DNA from: JAHCHG01 sp965214585
Lineage (GTDB): Bacteria; Acidobacteriota; Blastocatellia; Pyrinomonadales; Pyrinomonadaceae
Assembly (NCBI GenBank): GCA_965214585.1
Contig: OZ243957.1
Location: 1,240,001-1,304,000, forward strand
DNA length: 64,000 nucleotides
Reading direction: 5' to 3'
The notes beneath the pieces are model-generated. The model was not told where the DNA came from, searched no databases, and worked only from the letters and a program-made list of their open reading frames with translations. Within the stretch, counting starts at the first letter, position 1. Each line of letters starts with the position of its first letter. Below are positions 48,208 through 57,079 of this stretch, in pieces. A program made the position numbers and the translations under genes.

Positions 48208-49380
48208 ATGGCGACAAAAAAAGATTATTACAAATTACTCGGCGTTAAAAAGGACGCGAAGGATGATGAGATAAAAAAGGCTTACCGCAAATTAGCCAGA
48301 AAATATCACCCGGACGTGAATCCTAATGATAAAACCGCCGAAGAGAAATTCAAGGAAATTCAGGAAGCCTACGACGTTTTATCCGACGAGAAAAAACGCA
48401 AGGTTTTTGACCGTTTCGGTTATTATGCCGATAACTTGGACGTGAATTCGCCTTACGGCGCGGGCGCGGCGAGCAGTGCGGGCGGCGCGGGCGGTTTTGA
48501 TTTTTCGGGTTTTAACTGGGAAGAAAATCCTTCGACGGGCGCGGGCGGCACGAGTTTTCGTGATATTTTCTCAGACCTTTTCAGCGGCGGCGGCGGAAGC
48601 CAGAAGCGTCAGCCCGAACCGCCGCGAGCGCAGCCGAAAAAAGGCAGAGATATTGAAATGCCTCTGGCTTTGAGTTTTGAAGAATCGTTCACGGGCTTGA
48701 CGACGAATATCACCGTTAATCGTTCTGAGCAGTGTTCGCGTTGTCAAGGCGCGGGCGATACGGGCGGTCCGGTTGTCGTCTGTCCGACTTGCAAAGGAAC
48801 GGGACAAGTTCAGAGAAGCGGCGGGCGGCTTCAATTTTCGCAAACCTGTCCCGACTGCGACGGCACGGGTCGCCGACGGCAGCCGTGTTCGGTTTGCAGC
48901 GGAAAAGGCGTTACGCCGAAAAATGAACAGGTCAAAATTCGCATTCCGGCAGGCGTGGCGACAGGTTCGCGCGTGAGAATTCCGAAACGCGGTGAAGGCG
49001 GAAGGCTCGGTGCGCCGCCGGGAGATTTGTTTATTATTACAAACGTCGGCAAACATAAACATTTCCGGCGCAAGGGTGACAATATTTATATAACCGTTCC
49101 GATCACCGTCCCGGAAGCGGCTCTCGGAACGAAAATAGAAGTGCCGACAGTTGAAGGCAAAGCGATGCTTAAAATTCCGGCGGGAACAAAATCGGGACAA
49201 AAGTTTCGTCTGCGCGAAAAAGGTTTTCCGAGTCTGCGAAATCCGAAACTTCGCGGCGATCAATTCGTCGAAGTGCAGATCACTCTGCCGAATATTTTAA
49301 GCGAAGAATCAAAAGAAATTTTGCGCCAATTTGAGAAAGCCAATGCGGAAAATCCGCGTAAAGCGATTGGATTGGAATAA
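48208..49380 (+). CDS. dnaJ: Chaperone DnaJ (Hsp40)
   Basis: The protein has 390 residues. The J domain (1-70) has HPD in ARKYHPDVNP. A Gly/Phe-rich region, four zinc-finger motifs (CSRCQGAG, CPTCKGTG, CPDCDGTG, CSVCSGKG; about 176-236) and two C-terminal beta domains follow. It stimulates DnaK ATPase. The gap to mazF holds a hairpin. Confidence 0.96.
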   Translation: MATKKDYYKLLGVKKDAKDDEIKKAYRKLARKYHPDVNPNDKTAEEKFKEIQEAYDVLSDEKKRKVFDRFGYYADNLDVNSPYGAGAASSAGGAGGFDFSGFNWEENPSTGAGGTSFRDIFSDLFSGGGGSQKRQPEPPRAQPKKGRDIEMPLALSFEESFTGLTTNITVNRSEQCSRCQGAGDTGGPVVVCPTCKGTGQVQRSGGRLQFSQTCPDCDGTGRRRQPCSVCSGKGVTPKNEQVKIRIPAGVATGSRVRIPKRGEGGRLGAPPGDLFIITNVGKHKHFRRKGDNIYITVPITVPEAALGTKIEVPTVEGKAMLKIPAGTKSGQKFRLREKGFPSLRNPKLRGDQFVEVQITLPNILSEESKEILRQFEKANAENPRKAIGLE

Positions 49381-49462
49381 GTTTAGAGAGTTGGAGAGTT
49401 TGGAAAGTTTGGAGAGTTGAAGAGATTTATTTTAACTCCCAAAACTCTCCAAACTTAAAAAA
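49380..49462. repeat. Palindrome between dnaJ and hspR
   Basis: Near-repeats of GAGAGTTTGGAAAGTTTG pair with CCAAAACTCTCCAAAC before hspR. Same style as the his gaps. Confidence 0.6.
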
Positions 49463-49466
49463 GGTT

Positions 49467-49868
49467 ATGAAGAATAAAACGAAAACATACACAATCAGCG
49501 CGGTTGCGGAACTTTTCGAGATTCATCCGCAGACTTTGCGTTTATATGAACGGGAAGGACTTTTGAAACCTTCGCGCTCGGATGGCAATACGAGGCTTTA
49601 CGAAGATTCGGATTTGGAGCGTCTGGACGTGATTTTATCGCTTACCAGGGAACTCGGCGTAAATCTGGCGGGTGTGGAAATTATTTTGAATATGCGCGAA
49701 AAAATGGAGCAGATGCAAAAAGAATTTGAACATTTTTTCACATACCTGCAAGATCACGCTGACGAATTTACAAACAAAAGCGAAGTTTTCTCCGATACCG
49801 AAGCACTAATTCCGGTTTCCCGCACAAGTATTACGAAAATTAGATTTAATCGTATCGAAGAAGATTAG
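49467..49868 (+). CDS. hspR: HspR-type MerR-family heat-shock repressor
   Basis: The protein has 133 residues. The N-terminal winged helix of the MerR family (YTISAVAELFEIHPQTLRLYEREGLLKPSRS...TRLYEDSDLERL) is followed by a coiled-coil helix. HspR with DnaK as co-repressor binds HAIR sites; one overlaps the dnaK promoter here. The gene is third in the dnaK-dnaJ-hspR order known from Actinobacteria and Acidobacteria. Confidence 0.88.
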   Translation: MKNKTKTYTISAVAELFEIHPQTLRLYEREGLLKPSRSDGNTRLYEDSDLERLDVILSLTRELGVNLAGVEIILNMREKMEQMQKEFEHFFTYLQDHADEFTNKSEVFSDTEALIPVSRTSITKIRFNRIEED

Positions 49869-50015
49869 ATACGCAGTTTAAATGCAAAAAATTTCTCTTC
49901 CTCTTTACAACTCTGCTCGTTTCGGGTAAAAATAATCCATTCTTTATTATAAAACATAAAACTCTTAAATAAATTTTAACAAATATTTCCTTTAAATATT
50001 TTCAGGAGAAATCAA

Positions 50016-53000
50016 ATGAAAAGTATTTTTAAAAGGCTCTCGCCTGCAATCTCTATCTCCGTTTTAATTTTGACCGTTTGCATTTCCGGTTTCGCGCAAG
50101 ACCTCGACGACGTGACAATCAGCGGCAGAGTTGTTGATTCAAACGGTTTATCAATCGTCGGCGCAATTGTTACGGCGACTTTTACGGATACGGGCGTTGA
50201 GCGAAAGGCTGTAACGAATGAAGACGGAAGATATAAAATAATCGAATTACAGCCGGGAACTTATTCGGTCAAGGCGGAAGCGAGCAATTTCGGCGCGAAA
50301 ATCAAAACCGAACTGCAAACTATTTCGGGGCAGAACGTGCAGCTTGATTTCAGACTCGATCCGGGCGATGTGGTTGTTGATCCGATTGAAGTGACCGACG
50401 ACGACGCGCCGACAATTGACACGACGAGAACCGTTGTCGGCGGAACGATCACCGAAAGAGAGATCGAAGAACTTCCGAATACATCGAATGACGTTCTGGA
50501 CTTGGTTTACACGCTTGGCGGAGTTGCCGAAGAGCCTTTTTCGATCCGCGATTTGTCCGATGACAGAATCGGCGGCGGAACTGACAGAGATCAGCCTTCC
50601 GAAGTTTTAGGCGCGGGAATTTTCTCGCTTTCGGGCGGCGCGGCTTATTCGACGAACATCACGATTGACGGGCTTGACAACAACGACGACCGCGCAGCCG
50701 AAGAAAGATTTCAGCCGCCAATTGATTCGGTGGCGGAAGTTCAGGTTATCTCGAATCAATTCTCCGCCGAATACGGACGCGCTTCCGGCGGGCGCGTAAA
50801 CATCAGAACCCGCGCCGGCGCGAGAAAATTTCGCGGACGCGCGTATCTGTTTTTTGAAGACGATAACCTCAACGCCAATACGTATAACAACAATCGGCGC
50901 AATCTCTCGCGGCTTCCTTTTACCGAATACACTCCGGGCGTAACTTTTAGCGGTCCGATTCCTTTTTCGTATTTTAAGAACAAAACATACTTTTTTTCTT
51001 CTTATGAATATCAAGACAGAGATGCGACAACGCTGATTGATACGGCTTTGCCGATTCAGCAAAATCCGCGTTTTGCCTTACCGACACCGACAAATTTGGA
51101 TACGCGGCGGGTTGATGACATTCCTTCACCGACGGACACTTTTGCCGGCGTGGACATCGCTTCTTACACGCAGCAAATCGGCACTCCGTCGAGAAGACAC
51201 AGATTTACGCAGAGATTCGACCATAATTTTACAGACACTCACAACATAACTCTCAATTACCAACTCGGACGAAGCGATAATTTCAGACAATTCCGCGAAA
51301 CGACCAGATTTTTAGAAGAAACTTTGCAGGGAAGAGTCAAAAGCAACGATTCGTTTTATATTACCGATAACTACGTTTTCAGTCCGAAACTCGTTAATCA
51401 GTTCAGATACCAGTATTCGACTTTCCGCCCTGATTTTGCTACGGACGGTTCGCAAGACCCGGTTGTTCTGCTGTTTGTTTCCGACGACAGCCGCGCGGGA
51501 CGTGACGATCAAGTTCGTGGAACGGTTGTGATCGGCAATTCGACGGCAAATTTCGCCAGTCTGCGCGAAGAAACCAGACACCAATTTCAAGAAACGATCA
51601 ATTATTTAGTTGGAAATCACACTTTGCGGCTCGGCGCGGACGTGCAGGCGATTGAATCGGAAAATACGGATTTGAGCGATTCCACCGGAACGTATAACTT
51701 TTTCAGAGTTGCGGACTTTCTGACCAATCAGCCGTCGCGTTACAGAAGAAATTTCGGAACGAGTTCGGTTCAGAAAAATACATATTACGGCGTATTCGTG
51801 CAGGATGATTACAAGGCTCGCCCGAATTTGACCTTGAGTTTCGGTTTGCGCTACGAAAGGGAAACGCTGGTGGATGACAAAAATAATTTCGGTCCGCGTT
51901 TCGCGCTTGCTTATTCGCCCGGTAAAAGCGGAAATTCCGTAATTCGCGTTGGCGGCGGAATCTTTTACAACCGCGTTTTGCTTCGCACAATTGACGATTA
52001 TTCGCTTGGCGAACAGACAATCAGATTCGACTCGGAAAATCTCGCCGGACCGACTGCCGAACAAAATTGTCTGAATCAACCGTCGCCCGCAAACGCCGCA
52101 ACGGATAAATGCCGGTTTCTCGTCGCGCTCGGACAAAGTTTTCCGAACGCTCCGACGCTTGACCAGTTACAGTCAACTCTAAATACGCTGAATATCAATG
52201 GCGGTTTTACGACCAACACAAATTTCACGCGCCTTGTCGAAGACGGGATAAACATACCGGAAAGTTATCAATTTAACGTCGGCTACGAGCGCGATTTGGG
52301 AAACGGTTTCGCCTTTGAAACGAATTTTACATACAACAAAGCCGCGCGTTTGTGGCGCGAAACGAATATCAACGCTTTCCAAGTTCCCGACGGATTCGAT
52401 AATTTTACCGATTATCTTATTTCATTGGGAACGATCAGCATCAACGGTAGAAACCGCACGTTCATTTTGGGCGATCCGAACGATACCGTCGGAACTCGCA
52501 ACGCCGCTTCGACAACCGGCGCAGCCTGCACGACGACCACGCCGAACTGCATTATAAATTTGCGGAGTTCCAATCCTTCGGAAGCGCAGTCTTCGCCAAT
52601 TGGCTTGGCTTTCGCGGCTTTGGACGCGACTTTGACCAGACCGTTTAATGATAATCTCGGACAGGTCGAGCAGGTTAGTGCCATCGGTCAGAGCGTTTAC
52701 GAAGGACTTGCGTTTGAACTGCGCCGCCGTTTTCGTCCTTTGGGTTACGGTTTCAGATCGTCTTTCCGGTTCGTTTACGTTTTGTCGAGAACACGCGATG
52801 ACGGATTTGTTGACACGAGTTCGGCGCAGCTCGCCGGAAATTTCCAAAACGAATTCAGCGCAAGCGGAATTGACCGCCGCCACAAATTCAGACTTTCCGG
52901 CACGATGGAAACGCCCGATTGGTTGGGAAAAATCTCTATGTCGCCGCTTTTGCGCGTCGAATCGGGAAGACCTTTTAATATTTCAATCGGCGGTTCGGAT

Positions 53001-53402
53001 CGCAATTTGGATGATGTCAGCAATGATCGCCCAAATTACACGGGAGATTTAGGTGAAATTGTTTCAAGAAATCCGTCCGATCCTTTCCCGCGCAATTTGG
53101 CTGATAATTTTTCGCTCGCCCCAATCGGAACGCCCGGAAATCTGCCGAGAAATGCGGGGCGCGGACCGGCTCTGTTCATTTTCGATATGAAATTCAGCCG
53201 CCGTTTCAAAATCACGGATCGTTTCAGAGTTCGTCCCGAAGTTTCGTTCGACAACATCTTAAACGCCAGAGTTTTCAGCTTCGGCTCTGATTTTATAAAC
53301 TTATCAACCGCCGGAACGTCCGAATTTGAACAGGGTTTCTTAGTTCCTTCCCGAACTCTGCGCCCGCGTCAGATTCAATTCGGCATCAGAGTTGATTTTT
53401 AG
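50016..53402 (+). CDS. Oar-like TonB-dependent receptor with carboxypeptidase-regulatory domain
   Basis: The outer-membrane protein has 1128 residues. The signal peptide ends about residue 27 (GFAQ). A carboxypeptidase-regulatory-like domain (about 33-110, TISGRVVDSNGLSIVGAIVTA) precedes a plug domain (about 125-260, with ITIDGLDNNDDRAAEERFQPPIDSVAEVQVISNQF) and a 22-strand barrel ending FGIRVDF with C-terminal Phe. Such receptors are expanded in Acidobacteriota. Transport substrate unknown. AGGAG lies 8 bases before the ATG. Confidence 0.93.
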   Translation: MKSIFKRLSPAISISVLILTVCISGFAQDLDDVTISGRVVDSNGLSIVGAIVTATFTDTGVERKAVTNEDGRYKIIELQPGTYSVKAEASNFGAKIKTELQTISGQNVQLDFRLDPGDVVVDPIEVTDDDAPTIDTTRTVVGGTITEREIEELPNTSNDVLDLVYTLGGVAEEPFSIRDLSDDRIGGGTDRDQPSEVLGAGIFSLSGGAAYSTNITIDGLDNNDDRAAEERFQPPIDSVAEVQVISNQFSAEYGRASGGRVNIRTRAGARKFRGRAYLFFEDDNLNANTYNNNRRNLSRLPFTEYTPGVTFSGPIPFSYFKNKTYFFSSYEYQDRDATTLIDTALPIQQNPRFALPTPTNLDTRRVDDIPSPTDTFAGVDIASYTQQIGTPSRRHRFTQRFDHNFTDTHNITLNYQLGRSDNFRQFRETTRFLEETLQGRVKSNDSFYITDNYVFSPKLVNQFRYQYSTFRPDFATDGSQDPVVLLFVSDDSRAGRDDQVRGTVVIGNSTANFASLREETRHQFQETINYLVGNHTLRLGADVQAIESENTDLSDSTGTYNFFRVADFLTNQPSRYRRNFGTSSVQKNTYYGVFVQDDYKARPNLTLSFGLRYERETLVDDKNNFGPRFALAYSPGKSGNSVIRVGGGIFYNRVLLRTIDDYSLGEQTIRFDSENLAGPTAEQNCLNQPSPANAATDKCRFLVALGQSFPNAPTLDQLQSTLNTLNINGGFTTNTNFTRLVEDGINIPESYQFNVGYERDLGNGFAFETNFTYNKAARLWRETNINAFQVPDGFDNFTDYLISLGTISINGRNRTFILGDPNDTVGTRNAASTTGAACTTTTPNCIINLRSSNPSEAQSSPIGLAFAALDATLTRPFNDNLGQVEQVSAIGQSVYEGLAFELRRRFRPLGYGFRSSFRFVYVLSRTRDDGFVDTSSAQLAGNFQNEFSASGIDRRHKFRLSGTMETPDWLGKISMSPLLRVESGRPFNISIGGSDRNLDDVSNDRPNYTGDLGEIVSRNPSDPFPRNLADNFSLAPIGTPGNLPRNAGRGPALFIFDMKFSRRFKITDRFRVRPEVSFDNILNARVFSFGSDFINLSTAGTSEFEQGFLVPSRTLRPRQIQFGIRVDF

Positions 53403-53442
53403 TAAAAAGACGGAAATTGCACGGCTAAAACAAAATTATATT

Positions 53443-53529
53443 CGGAATAGCTGATAAATTATAGATGAAAGATAATAGATTTGTCGTTCTAATTTATCAG
53501 CTATTATCTTTCATCTATAATCTATTCCG
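53443..53529. repeat. Palindrome downstream of the TonB receptor
   Basis: GGAATAG...TTATAGATGAAAGATAAT pairs with ATTATCTTTCATCTATAA...CTATTCC; it may act as a terminator. Confidence 0.7.
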
Positions 53530-53580
53530 AGAGTTTCTTTACTTTTTATCATAATTGCTTAACTTCCGATTTTTCAATAG

Positions 53581-53704
53581 TAATCGGTCAGTCAAAAAGT
53601 CAGTAGCGTCGTGCGTGAGCCGATTGGTTCCTTTTGATTGTGTGAACGCATCGGCTCACGCACGACGCTACTGACAAGAATTGTAACTTTTGACTGACCG
53701 ATTA
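53581..53704. mobile_element. 124-bp palindromic element
   Basis: Outer arms TAATCGGTCAGTCAAAA / TTTTGACTGACCGATTA and inner 24-bp perfect arms (53601-53624 and 53650-53673, with GTCGTGCGTGAGCC). A further palindromic family, seen once in this window. Confidence 0.78.
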
Positions 53705-53790
53705 TCTTTCAATAAAATTTTTAATGACGAAACATATCCGAATATGTTAGTTTATAAATGTTGAACATTTTTGTTCGGGTTATAATAATT

Positions 53791-54552
53791 ATGATTGAAG
53801 TTGCAGAAAAATCTCAAGTTCCGTTCACCGAAGTTTCCATCGAATCAATTTTGCTCGATGCGGATTTGTTTATAAAATATCGCTCGCCGGAGAAGGCGTT
53901 TAAACTTTTGCGCGATTCGATGCAGCGCAGTCCGCGTTCGATTGAGTTGCGCGAAAAAATGCGCGAAATCTGTATCGGCGCGAAAAATCTGGACGAAGCC
54001 GCCAAACAATGCCTCGCGCTGGTCAGCCTGTATATCGGACGTGAAGAATTTGACAAGGCTTATGACCGACTTCAGGAAGCCAAACTCCTTGATCCGCGCA
54101 TTTCCGTCGCGCCCGGTTTAGAGGCGATTCGTCGCGCACGCCGTCCCGATTTTGCTGCAACCCGCGACAAATCTCCGGTCAAAGTCCGCACCGACGTAAC
54201 ATTTGCCGGAAATCTCGCCTACGTCAACATTTTCGATGCCGTGCAGGTGATCGAAAATTCGAGAATGACCGGCTTGCTCGTCATCAAATCCGATCTGCAC
54301 TTGGCAAGCGTTTCGTTTAACGAGGGCAAAATTGTTGACGCGGAAGTAAACGGACAAAACGGAATTAAGGCTTTCCGCATAATAATCGAGATCAACAGCG
54401 GAACATTTGAATTTTCCACCTCTGAAAACGAATTTCCCGTTGTCATAAATGTTTCGAGTAACACAAATTTTCTGCTCGACGTGCTGACCGAACTCGACAA
54501 TGAAAAAGCCGAAAAACAAGGCTTGCGAAATCTGGATGCGGAAGATTTATAA
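53791..54552 (+). CDS. TPR-DUF4388 domain protein
   Basis: The protein has 253 residues. The N-terminal half (about 10-110) is helical with TPR-like repeats (DADLFIKYRSPEKAFKLLRD). The C-terminal half is a DUF4388-like domain (about 145-235: FAGNLAYVNIFDAVQVIENS, RMTGLLVIKSDLHLASVSF), found in regulators of motility and development. Precise role unknown. TATAAT lies 4 bases before the ATG at 53791; the in-frame ATG 33 bases upstream would lie in the promoter. Confidence 0.8.
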   Translation: MIEVAEKSQVPFTEVSIESILLDADLFIKYRSPEKAFKLLRDSMQRSPRSIELREKMREICIGAKNLDEAAKQCLALVSLYIGREEFDKAYDRLQEAKLLDPRISVAPGLEAIRRARRPDFAATRDKSPVKVRTDVTFAGNLAYVNIFDAVQVIENSRMTGLLVIKSDLHLASVSFNEGKIVDAEVNGQNGIKAFRIIIEINSGTFEFSTSENEFPVVINVSSNTNFLLDVLTELDNEKAEKQGLRNLDAEDL

Positions 54553-54608
54553 GCGGAAAATTTATCAGGTGCGAAAAAAATCAAAATCTTCGCTAAATTA
54601 TTCACTTA

Positions 54609-54790
54609 GAAGCTGTTTGGTAGTTGTATCGCAGGCTTCCAGCCGGCTGTCTTGGTGGCATCTTGCCGCCAACTTTATCTGTTTTTCCCGCTAATTTCGA
54701 GTAAATAACGCTCGAATTGGCGGCTGGAAGCCACCAAGACAGCCGGCAAGATGCCGGCGTTACGTTTTTTCTGAGTTTCCAAACAGCTTC
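54609..54790. mobile_element. 182-bp MITE, second copy
   Basis: Same ends as 12606-12786 (GAAGCTGTTTGG / CCAAACAGCTTC) and TTA on both flanks (54606-54608, 54791-54793). The inner modules GGCATCTTGCCG and GGCTTCCAGCC are present in the reverse order relative to copy 1. Confidence 0.85.
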
Positions 54791-54839
54791 TTAGTAACAG
54801 ACTTGAAATAAAGTGACACATTTGAGTTTTATGAAAAGC

Positions 54840-54896
54840 GGGCGAGAGAGCAATCTTTACTGATTTGGCTAGTCAGTAAAGATTGCTTTCTCGCCC
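54840..54896. terminator. Strong hairpin downstream of the retron
   Basis: 23-bp arms GGGCGAGAGAGCAATCTTTA... and mirror (one mismatch) around an 11-base loop. It lies 60 bases past the reverse transcriptase stop and may end its transcript. Confidence 0.6.
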
Positions 54897-54959
54897 GATC
54901 TTTACACCTTTTTTTCTCCAAAGTGTTCATTTTATTTTAATTTTGTTACTTAACTTAAA

Positions 54960-56438
54960 TTACCAGAATTGCCACCAAGGTTTTTCTGCTGATGTTTCCG
55001 CAGTTTTTTGTTTTGAGATGTATTTCGGCGGGGTAAACTGCCAATCGTATTTTTCGATAATGCGTTGAACTTGTTGTTGAAAGATGTAGCCCTTTTCTTT
55101 ATCCACCATAAAAACGAAATTTGCGTAGCCTTGCAGAGAAGCGATCAGATCGGGCGAATTTCCCCAATGCAGATTTTCCAAGCTGTTGTTTTCGGCTTGG
55201 TGCAGAACGGCTCGGAATTTTCGCAGAGTTTTGCGGTCAATCGAGATTTTTTCGTTGACAACAATTCCCGTAACTTCCTGCTGTCGCCCGCTTCGCAAAA
55301 TTCTCGTTTTGTTTTCGTTGATTTTAAATCCCTGTTCTTTTGCGATGTAGCGAATTTGCGACATCAGTTTTTTAAATTCCGAATCGCCGTTTTTGGTTGA
55401 AAAGGATAGATCGTCAGCGTAGCGCGTGTATTTGAAATCGAGATTTTCGGCAATCGTCGTTAAACCTTTATCAAATCTTCGGGCGATGATATTTGAGATC
55501 GCGGGGCTTGCGGGCGAGCCTTGCGGCAGATGTCTTTCGCCCAAACCGACAAAATATGTTTTCCCGTCAATTTCGATTTCCTCAACTTTGTGTGCGGTGC
55601 AAACGAGCGCGAAAATCGTCGCAACTGCTTCCGAATATCCGAATGAGCGAAAAACGCCTTTGACGCGTTTATAAGTTATCGAAGGAAAAAAATTTTCCAA
55701 ATCAAAATTTATCAGCGTTTTCGCTCTGACGTGAACTTGGGCGTTTGAAACGATATTTTTATTCTGCAAAAATCCGTGTGCCGAATCGTGAACTTCTATT
55801 TTATTTAAGATATTTTCCAGAATCCAGATTTGAGCCGATTTGAGTTTCGGTTTCGGCGCGGAAATCAGACGAAAGCCGCCCGTTTTTTTCGGCAATTTAA
55901 AATGAATATAATGATTTACTTCCGAAGTTTTGCGGTCAAAAGCTAAAAACCTCAAAGTTCCAACGCTCAAATTCATCGCCTTTGCAAGTTGTTCGATTGT
56001 TTCAAGAACGGGCAGATCATTTTGCTTTAATCTTTCCGCATCCGTTTCAAAATTATTTAATCCCGCCGAAACATCTTCGCCGAGATAGATGATTTCCGTT
56101 TCCTTTCTGCGCTTCCAATTTTCGGCTTTTTCCTTTCGTTCACGCTCGCGTCTTTCCTTTGTTTCCTTTTGTTTTCGGCGCGATTCGGCAAGACGCTTTT
56201 TGCGTAGTTGCTTGATTAATGCTTCTTCGTCGTGAAGTCGGCGGTTTTTACTTCTCAACTCGCTTAATTGTTTTGCAAGTTCCGCCTCCCGCCGGATTTC
56301 ACCAGCCGGATCATCGGGCAAACCTTTCGATTCTTCCCAAAATCCGAGCCGAATCATCTCCTCAAGCACAAACATATCCTTTCCGCCCTGCTTGCGGATT
56401 TCTTCATATAATTCCTGTCGTGTTTTTGCCTGTTCCAT
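54960..56438 (-). CDS. Retron reverse transcriptase with charged N-terminal extension
   Basis: The protein has 492 residues. The RT palm and fingers run from about 175 to 430, with D246 (NFDLENFFPS), LPQGSPASP (304-312) and the catalytic YADD (340-343). Two retron-specific motifs are present: NAQVH (NAxxH, 232-236) and VTG (389-391), which separate retrons from group II introns and DGRs. The N-terminal 150 residues are extra, with a long Lys/Arg/Glu coiled coil (about 48-115). The msr-msd RNA lies 100 bases upstream, and SWIM and WGR-HEAT genes precede it. It copies msd RNA into multicopy ssDNA. Confidence 0.93.
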   Translation of the reverse strand: MEQAKTRQELYEEIRKQGGKDMFVLEEMIRLGFWEESKGLPDDPAGEIRREAELAKQLSELRSKNRRLHDEEALIKQLRKKRLAESRRKQKETKERRERERKEKAENWKRRKETEIIYLGEDVSAGLNNFETDAERLKQNDLPVLETIEQLAKAMNLSVGTLRFLAFDRKTSEVNHYIHFKLPKKTGGFRLISAPKPKLKSAQIWILENILNKIEVHDSAHGFLQNKNIVSNAQVHVRAKTLINFDLENFFPSITYKRVKGVFRSFGYSEAVATIFALVCTAHKVEEIEIDGKTYFVGLGERHLPQGSPASPAISNIIARRFDKGLTTIAENLDFKYTRYADDLSFSTKNGDSEFKKLMSQIRYIAKEQGFKINENKTRILRSGRQQEVTGIVVNEKISIDRKTLRKFRAVLHQAENNSLENLHWGNSPDLIASLQGYANFVFMVDKEKGYIFQQQVQRIIEKYDWQFTPPKYISKQKTAETSAEKPWWQFW

Positions 56439-56537
56439 CGTTTGGTAAACGGTTGATTGTTCGGGAAAATTATCTGATTGTCGTCAAATCAAACAATAAA
56501 CTGTAAACAATCAACCATTAACAAATTCTTTTTCCCC

Positions 56538-56777
56538 AAAACTGATCGAAGCGAAATGCTTTAGCGTCTTCGTAAAACCAAAGGACTAGATTGTTCAACT
56601 CAAGCGGAATTGAGCTAGTGTTGCTAATTTTATTCTCGGAATACAAACCGAAATAGCAACACTAGCTTAATTCCGCAAAGTTAAGAACAAGCTAGTGAAG
56701 CGTGCGTAGTCTTTGTGCAAGGATGGCGAAACGCCAACCGGATTGCAAGGCTCTCTAAAACGAACCGCTTCGATCAG
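56538..56777 (-). ncRNA. Retron msr-msd non-coding RNA
   Basis: On the minus strand a 14-bp perfect pair joins the two ends: AACTGATCGAAGCG (a1, 56764-56777) and CGCTTCGATCAGTT (a2, 56538-56551). Downstream of a1 come TTTTAGAGAG with a candidate branching G at 56753, and an msr hairpin GGTTGGCGTTTCGCCATCC whose loop resembles that of Ec86. A long msd stem follows, with 23-bp arms (56652-56674 and 56602-56624, one mismatch) and further weaker pairing outside. Order a1-msr-msd-a2 then RT is that of known retrons. Exact ends are inferred. Confidence 0.88.
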
Positions 56778-56815
56778 TTCTGCGGAAAAAAAATTTCTTT
56801 TTCAATATTCAAATA

Positions 56816-57069
56816 TCGGTAGTGTTCTAAAAGTAATGCTGATGACTTTTTTTGAATTGCCGTCTGCTTCAGCGGACGGAAAAAAGTTTCATCACAAGAC
56901 CGACTTTAGCCGAATTTCTGATAAAAGCAATTCCTTAACTGCTTTAGCTAAAGCTATTTGGATGATTGATATTTTTTTTGTTTGGCTAAAGCCGATCAAC
57001 ATATTGTCAACTAAACCGTCCGCTGAAGCAGACGGCAATTTATAAAGCATTACTTTTATGACACTAACC
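56816..57069. mobile_element. 254-bp composite palindromic element in the retron locus
   Basis: Ends near GGTAGTGTTCTAAAAGTAAT and its imperfect mirror; inside lie inverted copies of CCGTCTGCTTCAGCGGACGG (56858-56877 and 57016-57035) and GGCTAAAGC-type hairpins. It sits between the SWIM gene and the ncRNA. No ORF that looks real. Confidence 0.75.
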
Positions 57070-57079
57070 TAAATATAAA

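Noticed and set aside
54960..56438. Group II intron or diversity-generating retroelement
   Set aside because: No maturase or HNH domain, no intron RNA domain V, no template/variable repeat seen; NAxxH and VTG motifs and the msr-msd RNA fit a retron.
56713..57045. 110-codon plus-strand frame upstream of the RT
   Set aside because: It runs through the ncRNA and the palindromic element and has no coding character.
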